Source: Paenilisteria newyorkensis | GTDB lineage: Bacteria > Bacillota > Bacilli > Lactobacillales > Listeriaceae | Assembly (NCBI RefSeq): GCF_000766145.1 | Contig: NZ_JNFB01000002.1 | Coordinates: 1 to 64,000, forward strand | Direction: 5' to 3' | Length of the DNA: 64,000 bases | Shown here: in pieces, positions 25,624 to 34,288 of the stretch | Layout: each line of letters opens with the position of its first letter | Position numbering within the stretch: position 1 is the first letter of the stretch | Made by a program: the position numbers and the translations under genes | Notes under the pieces: generated by a model | What the model was told of the DNA's origin: nothing | The model's input: the letters and a program-made list of their open reading frames with translations, nothing else | The model's database searches: none

Positions 25624-26295
25624 AAAATAAGTTTTGAATATAACAATTTGAAATTTCGTATACTTTATATGGATATCGACAAAGGATAAGTAGTTATAGT
25701 GATAACTTTTTGATTTGTAATGTGATAAAAAGTAAATAAATTCACAAAAAGATAATTCTTTCTTTTTAATTATCGATTATTGGATTCAAAAAAGCTTGAT
25801 TTAAAAAAAAATAACTAAAATAGGTATCAGAGATGGTGTTGATCATACAAAAACAGCCCAAATATGTACAAAAGGTGAAACATTTTGGAATCTATTGTAT
25901 ATGAGGGCATGGCTATGTATAATAATGAAGGTAAAGCGTTGTGATGAGTAAAGGAGCGTCATAGGGATCTTCGAAAGATTTAATAGGTTTGCTCGATAGA
26001 CTATTTCATTTGATAACTAGGTGTGAAAAATTAGGCTAGTTACGTTACTTCTTTTATTGTTAGTGCATGCTATATTTCATTTCTATATTATCTAATGTTG
26101 ATTCATATAAAAATTGTTGGGATATGCAATTTTTGATATGTCTAAGATAATTAGATGTATAATTTCAATAACATTTTAATAACTTAATTAGATGCCATTG
26201 ATTATTGTCTGAATAATCTTTCTTGTTCTAATTACGGTTTATATAAAAAGAATATTGCTATTTTTCGCAATTAAATAATTAAGGGAGTTGGCATA

Positions 26296-27558
26296 ATGTT
26301 TGAAGAGGGAAGAAAGAAGTCATCCTTCATTATTTCGCTATTTGGTTTTGTGCTTTGTGTAGCGATGCTGGAGATGATTGGTTTTTGGAGGACGGGGAAT
26401 ATTTCGACATCGTTTAGTATTTATGGATGGGGGATGGTCATTTATCTTATTATTAAAATGACGCTATCTATGTTCTACAAGCCGAAGAAAAATGAACCGC
26501 CGAATTTGAAAGTAACGGTTGTTATTCCAGCCTATAATGAGTCAAGTGATGCCATTCTTCGGCTGATGGAGACGATTCAGAAGCAAACCTATCCAATACA
26601 TGAAATCTTTTTCGTGGATGATGGTAGTAAGTCAAAAGAGGCAGTTATTGCTTTGAGGAAATATGTAGCTGAAGCAGATTTGCCAAATACGAAAAATATT
26701 ATTATTCATGAAATGGAGAAGAACCAAGGAAAGCGCCATGCACAAGCCTATGCTTTTGAGCACTCTACGGGGGACATATTTTTCACTATGGATTCTGATG
26801 GTGAGATTTTTCCGGATACGCTTTATGAATTAATGCGACCATTTGCTGATGAGAAAGTGATGGCAGCGACGGGTCATATTAATGCTCGTAATCGTGATAC
26901 GAACTTGTTAACACGTCTTTTGGATATGCGTTATGACAATGCTTTTCGTGTGGAGCGTGCCTCGCAGTCAGTAACTGGACATATTCTTGTTTGTTCGGGA
27001 CCAATTAGTTGCTATCGACGCGAGGTTGTTACGGATAATCTACAGCGATATTTGAACCAAACAGTTCTGGGGGTTCCAGCGTCTGTTGGGGATGACCGTT
27101 GTCTGACAAACTATGCGATTGAGAAAGGTACCACGATTTATCAATCAACGGCAGAATGTATTACAGATGTTCCGGATACGATGCGTGTTTTTTTAAAACA
27201 ACAAACGAGATGGAGTAAGTCATTTTTTAGAGAGACATTTATATCGATGCGTATGATTTTCACACATCCAATTGTATTTTTATGGTCTTTCGTTGAGATT
27301 GTCTTATGGATTATTTTCCTGGCAGCTGTTGGTTATAATATTATTTGGCATTTCTGGGATTTAACATGGGTCGATTGGGTATTTTACTTGATTCTAGCTT
27401 GCCTATCAGCTTATGCAAGGAATGTGCATTATATGTTTAAGTATCCACTTTGTTATTTAATGGCTCCGATTTATGGACTGATCCATTTTTTCACTATTCA
27501 TATTGTTCGATTAACTGCATTAGCAACATTACGTGTCGATAAATGGGGAACACGTTAA
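26296..27558 (+). CDS. Hyaluronan-synthase-like membrane glycosyltransferase (GT2, HasA family)
   Basis: 420 residues, the length of streptococcal HasA (about 419). Two N-terminal membrane helices (about 12-29 and 40-58) precede a GT2 catalytic domain, then membrane segments from about residue 330. Processive-GT2 motifs: DSD at 166-168, GDDRCLTNYA at 265-274, and Q-x-x-R-W at 302-306. Blocks TGHINARNR, LVCSGPISCYRRE, SFFRE and a C-terminal WGTR closely resemble HasA as I recall it, more than chitin-oligosaccharide or cellulose synthases. Expected to polymerise UDP-sugars and export the chain. The nucleotide-sugar dehydrogenase downstream fits supply of a uronic acid donor. Hyaluronan as product is inference. 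GGGAG ribosome site. Confidence 0.85.
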   Translation: MFEEGRKKSSFIISLFGFVLCVAMLEMIGFWRTGNISTSFSIYGWGMVIYLIIKMTLSMFYKPKKNEPPNLKVTVVIPAYNESSDAILRLMETIQKQTYPIHEIFFVDDGSKSKEAVIALRKYVAEADLPNTKNIIIHEMEKNQGKRHAQAYAFEHSTGDIFFTMDSDGEIFPDTLYELMRPFADEKVMAATGHINARNRDTNLLTRLLDMRYDNAFRVERASQSVTGHILVCSGPISCYRREVVTDNLQRYLNQTVLGVPASVGDDRCLTNYAIEKGTTIYQSTAECITDVPDTMRVFLKQQTRWSKSFFRETFISMRMIFTHPIVFLWSFVEIVLWIIFLAAVGYNIIWHFWDLTWVDWVFYLILACLSAYARNVHYMFKYPLCYLMAPIYGLIHFFTIHIVRLTALATLRVDKWGTR

Positions 27559-27581
27559 GGCATATAAAAAGGAGTAATGGG

Positions 27582-28937
27582 ATGAATAATTTCAAGAAAA
27601 TAAAGAATAGTTTGAATGAAAAAGAAGCGGTTATCGCGGTTATGGGGCTTGGCTATGTTGGTTTGCCACTAGCTATTTCCTTTGCCGAAGCAGGTTTTCA
27701 AGTCATTGGCTTTGATCCAAGCGAGCCAAAAGTGACGCTTGTTAATCAAGGGAAGTCTGATATTATGGATATCACATCAGAACGTTTATCAAAATTGATT
27801 GGAAAGAAACGGCTTGTTGCGACTACAGATTCTGAAAGTTTAGCAAAAGCAGATGCCATCATTATTTGTGTACCAACACCACTTACAAAATCGTATGAAC
27901 CGGATATTTCATATATTGTGAGCGCTGTGGATATGATTCGAGCGAACATGACACCTAATACGGTTGTGGTATTGGAAAGCACGACATATCCGGGTACTTC
28001 TAAGGAATTGCTTTATGCGCCGATTGAGAAAGATGGGTGGAAGCTTGACGAAGATTTCTATGTCTGTTATTCACCAGAGCGAGTAGATCCGGGGAATAAA
28101 ACCTATCAAACTGAAAATACACCGAAAGTTTTAGGTGGTATGACGCCGATTTCGATGCAAGTGGGGACGGCCTTATATGAACAAGTTATTGATTATGTAG
28201 TGCCAGTAGCATCAACAGAAGTCGCAGAGATGAGTAAACTTCTTGAAAATACGTTTCGCAGTATCAACATCGCGTTTATTAATGAAATGTCCCTGTTATG
28301 CGAAAAATTAGATATTGATGTTTGGGAAACTATTGAAGCATCTAGTACCAAACCATTTGGATTTATGCGATTTAATCCAGGTCCAGGAATTGGAGGGCAC
28401 TGTATTCCACTAGATCCAATTTACCTATCTTGGAAAGCAAAAGAAGTTAATTTTTTCAGTCGCTTTATTGAGTTAGCGCAGGAAACAAATCATCAAATGC
28501 CTGAGCATGTTGTTCACAAAGCAATGAAAACTTTAAACAGTAAACAAAAAGCATTGAGTGGTTCGCGAGTCTTACTGTTAGGGATGGCATATAAGGAGAA
28601 TATTGATGATCTCCGTGAATCGCCAAGTATCTCAGTTTATGAAAATCTTGTAAAAGCAGGAGCTAGCGTCGATTTTTGTGATCCATTAGCAACGAAGTAT
28701 CGGGACTATGATGGTACCATCCAAGAAACGATTCCGCTTGATTACAGCAGTTTTGCATCTTATGACTTAGTTATCATGCTGACATGTCACGACTTGTTTG
28801 ATAAAGAACAGATACTCGCGAATAGCGCTTTAATTTTAGATACGAAAAATGTGATGTCTTCATTTGGTTCAAGTAAGGTTACTCGCTTCGGTGGTGGACC
28901 AGTTATAGATGTTGAAAAATCATTGATGGCACAGTAA
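27582..28937 (+). CDS. UDP-sugar 6-dehydrogenase (nucleotide sugar dehydrogenase, WbpA/VipA-like)
   Basis: NAD-dependent oxidation of a UDP-sugar at C6 to the uronic acid. 451 residues. Rossmann motif VMGLGYVGLPLA near the N terminus; catalytic Cys274 in GPGIGGHCIPLDP; C-terminal domain with LLGMAYKENIDDLRESPS. The GGHCIP-type active site and length resemble the UDP-GlcNAc/ManNAc dehydrogenase branch (WbpA, VipA, WecC) more than streptococcal HasB, which is shorter with a GGYCLP-type site. The true substrate, UDP-glucose or a UDP-HexNAc, is therefore open. Start at ATG 27582 behind AAAAGGAG, 23 bases after the synthase; a two-gene operon closed by a terminator. Confidence 0.88.
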   Translation: MNNFKKIKNSLNEKEAVIAVMGLGYVGLPLAISFAEAGFQVIGFDPSEPKVTLVNQGKSDIMDITSERLSKLIGKKRLVATTDSESLAKADAIIICVPTPLTKSYEPDISYIVSAVDMIRANMTPNTVVVLESTTYPGTSKELLYAPIEKDGWKLDEDFYVCYSPERVDPGNKTYQTENTPKVLGGMTPISMQVGTALYEQVIDYVVPVASTEVAEMSKLLENTFRSINIAFINEMSLLCEKLDIDVWETIEASSTKPFGFMRFNPGPGIGGHCIPLDPIYLSWKAKEVNFFSRFIELAQETNHQMPEHVVHKAMKTLNSKQKALSGSRVLLLGMAYKENIDDLRESPSISVYENLVKAGASVDFCDPLATKYRDYDGTIQETIPLDYSSFASYDLVIMLTCHDLFDKEQILANSALILDTKNVMSSFGSSKVTRFGGGPVIDVEKSLMAQ

Positions 28938-28965
28938 ACTTGGGTGCCTTGAAGGTTGATAGATA

Positions 28966-29008
28966 GAAAGAAGATTCTGCTCGTGTTAAAGTGAGCAGAA
29001 TTTTCTTT
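28966..29008. terminator. Terminator after the synthase/dehydrogenase pair
   Basis: AGATTCTGCTC pairs with GAGCAGAATTTT, flanked by AAAGA and TTCTTT, between convergent genes. Confidence 0.85.
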
Positions 29009-29019
29009 GGTTATACTGA

Positions 29020-30081
29020 TTAATTATGTTGTCTCAATTGAAGTGCCTGTCCAGGTTTTATGAAGGGGAGTATGGCAATTGATTCTGGTGTGACTTGACC
29101 GATAATATTCGTTTTTTGCTCAGCGGTCAGATCACGGAGAGCAATCGTAATTTCTCCTTGATAGCGTCCAAACAGGTTATTGTCAATCAAGATGCTACCG
29201 ATATGACGTTTGTTTGATGGAATCGGTGCTATATCAATTTTCCCCAAAGCTGGTCGGGATTTTTCTAAGCGAATGAGATCGCGTGCTGGGTCCATGCGAT
29301 TATTATCTGGTCTTAGTAGGTGTTTTTGAATCTCTGGGTCAAGATTTGGAGCTAGTTGGCAGTCGAGTAAGAGCATGCCGTCTTTAGCGAAGGCGGCGAA
29401 TTGTTCGGTTGTTCGTGCTTGCAGCGCTGGATCGCCGATGTAGATGTTGTCGACGCCGAGTGTTTCTAATTCAAGTGCTGCGGCGAATGGGTTGCTGTGA
29501 CGGTGGTTTTCGAGTGTCGGTAAGCCTGCGAATAAGGGCTGGCGTTTCTCACCGTCGCCGGGCACGAAAGCTGCGATTTTTAAGCCGTGAAGGTGTAGAA
29601 AATCATTCGTTTGCTTGAAAAAGGGAATATCGAGACCTGTGTGCGGTTTTGGATAGTAGTTATGGAAGGCTTCCACTTGCGAAATATCGACCCCGGCTTG
29701 TATAAGTGCTTCTAAAAAGGTGCTGTCAATCGTGCTGGCGTTTAGGTAGATTTTGATTTTCTTGGCGAGTTTTGCGATTTCTTCTGTGGTGAGGCCGTAA
29801 TCGACGCGCAAGCCGGTAACGCCGAGATTAGTCAGTTGGTCGGCGTTGTCGATTGTGAGTCCGATGTGTGCAAGTGATTCAGCGGAAATATCGAGGACTA
29901 ACTGCATGTCGTGTGTTTTTGCTGTCGCGCCTAGTCGTATTAGCAAGTGTCGATAGTTTGCAGGGTTTTCTTCTGGGATATGTAAGGAGCTGAAAATGAG
30001 CGAAAAGCCGTTTTTAGATGCATGCTGGATTGTTGTTTCAAAGTCATTGTCGCTGGATAAGTAAACCGAGATACCGAACAT
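29020..30081 (-). CDS. mupG: 6-phospho-N-acetylmuramidase, MupG family (DUF871)
   Basis: 353-residue DUF871 protein: a TIM-barrel N-terminal domain of about 240 residues and a small C-terminal domain. In Staphylococcus and Bacillus, MupG hydrolyses MurNAc-6-phosphate-GlcNAc taken up by the MurP PTS. Markers seen: MFGISVYLS start, FSSLHIPEE, VEAFHNYYPKPHTGL and AAFVPGD. A GTG three codons upstream is also open. The rest of the pathway (murQ, PTS, regulator) lies 10 kb away at 39.6-43 kb rather than alongside. Confidence 0.85.
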   Translation of the reverse strand: MFGISVYLSSDNDFETTIQHASKNGFSLIFSSLHIPEENPANYRHLLIRLGATAKTHDMQLVLDISAESLAHIGLTIDNADQLTNLGVTGLRVDYGLTTEEIAKLAKKIKIYLNASTIDSTFLEALIQAGVDISQVEAFHNYYPKPHTGLDIPFFKQTNDFLHLHGLKIAAFVPGDGEKRQPLFAGLPTLENHRHSNPFAAALELETLGVDNIYIGDPALQARTTEQFAAFAKDGMLLLDCQLAPNLDPEIQKHLLRPDNNRMDPARDLIRLEKSRPALGKIDIAPIPSNKRHIGSILIDNNLFGRYQGEITIALRDLTAEQKTNIIGQVTPESIAILPFIKPGQALQLRQHN

Positions 30082-30147
30082 TTGAATCACCGTACTTTCT
30101 GGATATTTTAATTTAAGTATACAGTTAGTGAAATTTTATTTCAAACA

Positions 30148-30185
30148 AAAACCAGTTCCCGGATTATTTCGTGGGAACTGGTTTT
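30148..30185. terminator. Terminator hairpin at the end of mnmM
   Basis: AAAACCAGTTCCC pairs with GGGAACTGGTTTT; one arm overlaps the last codons of the minus-strand methyltransferase gene. Confidence 0.75.
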
Positions 30186-30754
30186 GTTTTTCGTTTTTCA
30201 ATGGCAATCACAAAAGGTGGGTTGTTGCGCTGGTTGATGAAGCGGTATTCTAAGACGTGAAACTGTTCTTGGGGAAGCGCTTCGGCGTAATTTAACACGG
30301 CTGCTTTCTCGCTTTGGCCTTCGGGGTGTCCGTGATAAATGACTAGAATCACGATGCCGCCAACAGTAAGTAGGGATAGGGCGGCATTGATGGCTTTTAT
30401 AGTAGAATCAGCGAGCGTTGTAATTGTTTTGTCGCCGCCTGGGAGATAGCCGAGATTGAAGATAGCTACTTTGATCTCGGTTTGTTGCGGTAGGAGCTCC
30501 GCCATGTTTGCATGACTCTCGTGTAGCAGCGTGACTTGGCTGGCAACGCGTTTCTCGGTGAGCAGTTGCGTCGTAGCGTCAATCGCTTCTTGTTGGATAT
30601 CAAAACCGAATACACGACCATTAACGCCAACTAAATCCGCTAAAAAAACCGTATCGTGACCATTTCCAATCGTAGCATCAACAACAGTATCACCAGGCAG
30701 GATAATACGAGTCAGCAAGTCGTGACTAAATGGTAAAATGCTTTTTAAGTTCAT
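30164..30754 (-). CDS. mnmM: Class I methyltransferase, MnmM/YtqB family (tRNA U34 wobble modification)
   Basis: 196 residues of the rRNA-methylase-like COG. SAM site motif VVDATIGNGHDTVFLA at 25-40 and a later FNLGYLPGGDK motif. Bacillus YtqB (MnmM) methylates 5-aminomethyl-2-thiouridine in tRNA; this is assigned by family and by its neighbour ytqA, as in Bacillus. Its start overlaps the ytqA stop by 4 bases, so the genes are coupled. Confidence 0.85.
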   Translation of the reverse strand: MNLKSILPFSHDLLTRIILPGDTVVDATIGNGHDTVFLADLVGVNGRVFGFDIQQEAIDATTQLLTEKRVASQVTLLHESHANMAELLPQQTEIKVAIFNLGYLPGGDKTITTLADSTIKAINAALSLLTVGGIVILVIYHGHPEGQSEKAAVLNYAEALPQEQFHVLEYRFINQRNNPPFVIAIEKRKTKPVPTK

Positions 30755-31710
30755 GCCTCGTTCCCAACCTTTGCTGTTTTGTAAAATTTACCTTGCCAAC
30801 TGTCACGTCTTACGAGCTCAGCATCGATCGAGTTCAGCACTTCCCATTTATTCAAACTCCAAATCGGACCAATCAAGTCTTCGATGGCGCCGTCCCCCGT
30901 AATGCGATGAATCACCATCTCAGGAGGCAGTATTTCGAGCTGATCACACACAAGGCTAACATAATCATCCTTCGTTAAAAATTTCAGTTCGCCGTTCTTA
31001 TACTGCTGAACCATTGGTGTGCCTTTTAGCAAATGTAATAAATGAATTTTGATGCCTGCAACGCCGCTTTCCACGACTTTTTGCACGGTTTCCAACATCA
31101 TTTCTGGTGTTTCGCGAGGCAGACCGTTGATAATGTGCGTGCAAACACGAATGCCGCGAGCGTGTAATTTTTCGACGCCTTCCACGTAGCAATCGTAGTC
31201 ATGCGCTCGGTTGATCAGTACACCAGTCTCGTTGTGCGCGCTTTGGAGGCCGAGTTCCACCCAGAGGTAGATTCGCTCGTTTAACTCGGCTAAATAGTCT
31301 ACAACGTCGTCAGGAAGGCAATCGGGACGCGTCGCAATCGAAAGTCCCACGACACCTGGCTCGTTCAGCACAGATTCGTATTTTTCGCGCAGTTCGGCAA
31401 CAGGGGCGTGCGTATTCGTGAACGCTTGAAAATAGGCCATATATTTGCCGTCCTTCCATTTCGTATGCATCCGGTCCTTAATCGCGTGAAACTGGGTTTG
31501 CAGATCATCCACGCGGTCCCCAGCAAAATCACCAGACCCCGCCGCACTGCAAAAAGTACAACCACCATGCGCCACCGTACCATCGCGATTCGGACAATCA
31601 AAACCACCGTCAAGCGCCACTTTGAAAACCTTGTAGCCAAAATGGTCACGCAAGCAGTAATTCCACGTGTGGTATCGTTTATTATCGTTCGTATATGGAA
31701 ATGGGTTCAT
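30751..31710 (-). CDS. ytqA: Radical SAM protein, YtqA family (TIGR01212)
   Basis: 319 residues. The cluster-binding cysteines are Cys39, Cys51 and Cys54 (CPNRDGTVAHGGCTFC), the variant C-x11-C-x2-C of this family rather than the plain CxxxCxxC. Elp3-like motifs LQSAHNETG and INGLPRETPEMM follow. The reaction is not known to me. Operon ytqA-mnmM on the minus strand suggests a link to tRNA modification. Confidence 0.88.
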   Translation of the reverse strand: MNPFPYTNDNKRYHTWNYCLRDHFGYKVFKVALDGGFDCPNRDGTVAHGGCTFCSAAGSGDFAGDRVDDLQTQFHAIKDRMHTKWKDGKYMAYFQAFTNTHAPVAELREKYESVLNEPGVVGLSIATRPDCLPDDVVDYLAELNERIYLWVELGLQSAHNETGVLINRAHDYDCYVEGVEKLHARGIRVCTHIINGLPRETPEMMLETVQKVVESGVAGIKIHLLHLLKGTPMVQQYKNGELKFLTKDDYVSLVCDQLEILPPEMVIHRITGDGAIEDLIGPIWSLNKWEVLNSIDAELVRRDSWQGKFYKTAKVGNEA

Positions 31711-31854
31711 TTTTTGTCAAACTCCTTCAAACTTGAAATAATCATCCCTGCTATTTTATCATATTTTTCAGGGTTGCGGAGGAGTTATCATTGTGCTATG
31801 ATATAAAAATACTTTAACTTGGTAATGTGCTAAAATGACTTGGAGGCAGAGAAA

Positions 31855-33261
31855 ATGAACAAAACGAACAAAAAAATGGGCTATCTTGTATTAACATCTC
31901 TAGTAGTAGGGAACATGATTGGATCGGGAATCTTCATGTTACCGCGGCAAATGGCAGCTGTTGCAAGCCCGCTCGGCATTATGTTGGCGTGGATTTTAAC
32001 AGGGACCGGCGTTTTAATGATCGCGCTCGTATTCGGAAATTTGGCTGTGCGACGACCAGACTTAACAAGCGGTGCGCAAAGCCATGCGTTCGAATTATTT
32101 GGCAATCCAAAACTAAAGCGGCTCGCAGGATTTATCGCCGTTTGGAGTTATTGGGTCGCTAACTGGGCAGGAAACGTGTCCATCATCACCTCCTTTGCTG
32201 GGTACTTATCCGTCTTTTTCCCAGTACTTAATAGCAAAAAGGTCGTGTTCACGATGGGGTCCTATCAGCTAGGGCTCGGTCAATTATTAACATTCCTAAT
32301 CTGCTCCTTGCTTTTATGGGGCGTTTGTCTGATCATCATTCAAGGTGTGAGCGGGGCTGGGCGGATTAATTTCATCGCGACTGCCGCAAAAATCATCGGC
32401 TTCTTCCTATTTATTGTCGTCGGTTTATTTGCTTTCCAATCCTCTGTGATGGGCGAGTGGTACCATCCAGTTGCTGATATGAGTGGACTGGAACACGGCT
32501 TGTTATCCCAAGTCAACAGCGCAGCAATCGTGACGCTGTGGGCATTTATCGGAATCGAGTCGGCGATGATGTTCGCTGGACGCGCTAAATCCGGGAAAAC
32601 TGTTCGTGCGGCAACGATTTCAGGTCTCATCATTTCGGTTTGCCTTTACACGACAATCACGATTCTGGCGCTTGGTCTCATCCCTAAATCCAAGTTGTTG
32701 CATTCTGCGAGTCCGCTTGCCGATGCGCTAAACGTCGTCACAGGAAGCGGCGGCTCGGCAGTCATGGCCTTGCTCGCGTTAGTCTGCCTATTCGGCTCAG
32801 CGATTGGCTGGATTATGATGAGTTCCGAAGCACCATACCAAGCCGCGAAAAATGGCCTCTTTCTCCCTTTCTTAGCAAAAACGAATAAAAACGGCACGCC
32901 AGTCCTCGTTCTCATTTTGACATGTTGCGCGTCCCAATTATTTATTTTTTCGACGCTTTCCGGCAATATCGCAACGGCCTATGATTTCGTGGTTAAAGTC
33001 TCAACACTCGCGTTTCTCGTCCAGTATTTCATCTCGCCACTATTCCAATTGAAACTGACGCTAACCGGCGCAACGTACGAGACGAATTCACTCGGAAAAC
33101 GTTGGTTTGACGGCTTTATCGCGGCACTTGCCCTAACATACGCCTGCTGGATTATCAAAAGTGGAACAGAAGATTGGCGCGTGTTTGCTCTGAGTCTAGG
33201 TCTATTCTTCCTAGGATTTCTACTGTATCCGTTGATGAAATATAAGCCGTTACCAAAATGA
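31855..33261 (+). CDS. APC family amino acid permease (basic amino acid/polyamine antiporter type)
   Basis: 468 residues, about 12 membrane helices. The N-terminal motif VVGNMIGSGIFMLP is the helix-1 substrate site of the APC superfamily, and AFIGIESAMMFAGRAK is the helix-6 site. The length and motifs resemble arginine/ornithine or related exchangers. Substrate not determinable. The start is taken at ATG 31855, 8 bases after GGAGG; a TTG at 31840 is also in frame. Single gene. Confidence 0.85.
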   Translation: MNKTNKKMGYLVLTSLVVGNMIGSGIFMLPRQMAAVASPLGIMLAWILTGTGVLMIALVFGNLAVRRPDLTSGAQSHAFELFGNPKLKRLAGFIAVWSYWVANWAGNVSIITSFAGYLSVFFPVLNSKKVVFTMGSYQLGLGQLLTFLICSLLLWGVCLIIIQGVSGAGRINFIATAAKIIGFFLFIVVGLFAFQSSVMGEWYHPVADMSGLEHGLLSQVNSAAIVTLWAFIGIESAMMFAGRAKSGKTVRAATISGLIISVCLYTTITILALGLIPKSKLLHSASPLADALNVVTGSGGSAVMALLALVCLFGSAIGWIMMSSEAPYQAAKNGLFLPFLAKTNKNGTPVLVLILTCCASQLFIFSTLSGNIATAYDFVVKVSTLAFLVQYFISPLFQLKLTLTGATYETNSLGKRWFDGFIAALALTYACWIIKSGTEDWRVFALSLGLFFLGFLLYPLMKYKPLPK

Positions 33262-33341
33262 CAATCGTTGCTTTATCCGCGTTTTTATGCTATTTTTAAA
33301 ACATCTTTAGGTTACTTTGGGAATGCGAAAGAAGTGGGGAA

Positions 33342-33974
33342 ATGATAATTGTGTATCTTGTGTTGGCGATTATTTGTTTAATGGTCATCACAGCTTTTTA
33401 TGGAAAAATCAACATTCGAAAACATTGGATTGGCTTTGCTGCACTTGTTTTACTGGTCGCGATGATGGCGATTTTTTTCAGACAGACGTTTTTCGTAACG
33501 GGGAGTCCGTACCACGAAATCCATAAGCAGGTTGCCTCGACGGATCTTTCTTCGGAGTCGGTAAATGGGGTCAAAATCGATCAAATACTATCTACCTCAG
33601 CGCAGAAAAAAGATTTTAAATCGAAGCAAGTGTCGGACAAGAGTCTCCAAAAAGAGATAAAAGTCCTCATTCCGAAGAAAAAGGAGAAGGCGACGTACTG
33701 GGTATCTATCGAGGATGCTGACAAAAATCGCGTGATACATATCGAATATGGGAGCGATAAATTAACGACGAGCCGCGGCATCAAGTTCGGCGATTCTGTT
33801 GATAAAGTGACTAGTACGTATGGCTCAGCGTATCGTAATTTAACGAAATCCGATCGCTATGAACAGGAGCTGGTGTATGAAGATAGGGATAATAACATCG
33901 AATTACGCTTCGGTTTTTGGGATAACAAAGTCGAGATGATTTGGTTGACGGCGCTTGATAAGGCTCCAATTTAG
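33342..33974 (+). CDS. Membrane-anchored protein of unknown function
   Basis: 210 residues. Two membrane helices (about 2-20 and 27-46) then a soluble domain that should face outward, rich in Lys/Ser and ending with an SmpA/BamE-like pattern (IKFGDSVDKVTSTYGSAYRN, then charged strands). I see the resemblance only in outline. GTGGGGA lies very close to the ATG; a GTG three codons later is an alternative. It stands before the leuS promoter. Confidence 0.7.
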   Translation: MIIVYLVLAIICLMVITAFYGKINIRKHWIGFAALVLLVAMMAIFFRQTFFVTGSPYHEIHKQVASTDLSSESVNGVKIDQILSTSAQKKDFKSKQVSDKSLQKEIKVLIPKKKEKATYWVSIEDADKNRVIHIEYGSDKLTTSRGIKFGDSVDKVTSTYGSAYRNLTKSDRYEQELVYEDRDNNIELRFGFWDNKVEMIWLTALDKAPI

Positions 33975-33978
33975 AGGG

Positions 33979-34007
33979 TTGTCAAAGTGTGGCTAATAGG
34001 CTACAAT
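33979..34007 (+). promoter_or_regulatory. leuS leader promoter
   Basis: TTGTCA at 33979-33984, 17-base spacer, TACAAT at 34002-34007. Confidence 0.75.
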
Positions 34008-34014
34008 AGAGCTA

Positions 34015-34255
34015 TTGATGAAGCAAAAGAAGAGGAGTAGTAGTACAGGTTCTTGGCGTTTAGAGAGGTGACGGTTGGTGCGAGTCACACGCGAAGATGT
34101 ACGAACTTGCCTCGGCACGCATAGATGTGGTGAAAACCGCCGTCCTTTTTCCGCGTTAAGGAATTCTTGAGTTGAGTGGAGACACTAATTTGGGTGGTAC
34201 CGCGGGAGTTTTTACTCTCGTCCCATGGCATTTTTTTGCTGTGGGATTTTTTTGT
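34015..34255 (+). promoter_or_regulatory. T-box leader of leuS (specifier CTT, Leu)
   Basis: Stem I features AGTAGTA, TTTAGAGAGG and GGTTGGTGCGAGTC are followed by GAA-CTT-GCCTCGG, where CTT fits the specifier position (leucine). The T-box sequence GGGTGGTACCGCGGG lies near 34191-34205. A terminator CCCATGGCA/TGCTGTGGG with T7 ends it (34221-34255). Uncharged tRNA-Leu should favour the antiterminator. Confidence 0.92.
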
Positions 34256-34288
34256 TTTGCAGCAAGTATAGAAAGGGAGTTATGGATT

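Larger units (their letters stand above)
25436..26282. other. AT-rich intergenic stretch before the hyaluronan-synthase-like gene
   Basis: About 850 bases without a convincing gene, clearly more AT-rich than its surroundings, with many A and T runs. It holds one good promoter (25547-25575) and a 10-codon frame behind a ribosome site (25591-25623). A second short frame near 25893-25949, behind AGGTG, is also open. No transposase or long frame is seen on either strand. It could be a long 5' leader, an eroded gene, or the scar of an insertion. Confidence 0.6.

Noticed and set aside
25893-25949. 19-codon frame starting TTG behind AGGTG in the AT-rich gap
   Set aside because: Too short, rare start, no promoter of its own; could be chance.
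34172-34288. N-terminal extension of leuS
   Set aside because: It lies inside the T-box and terminator; GGGAG plus ATG at 34289 gives the normal LeuRS length.
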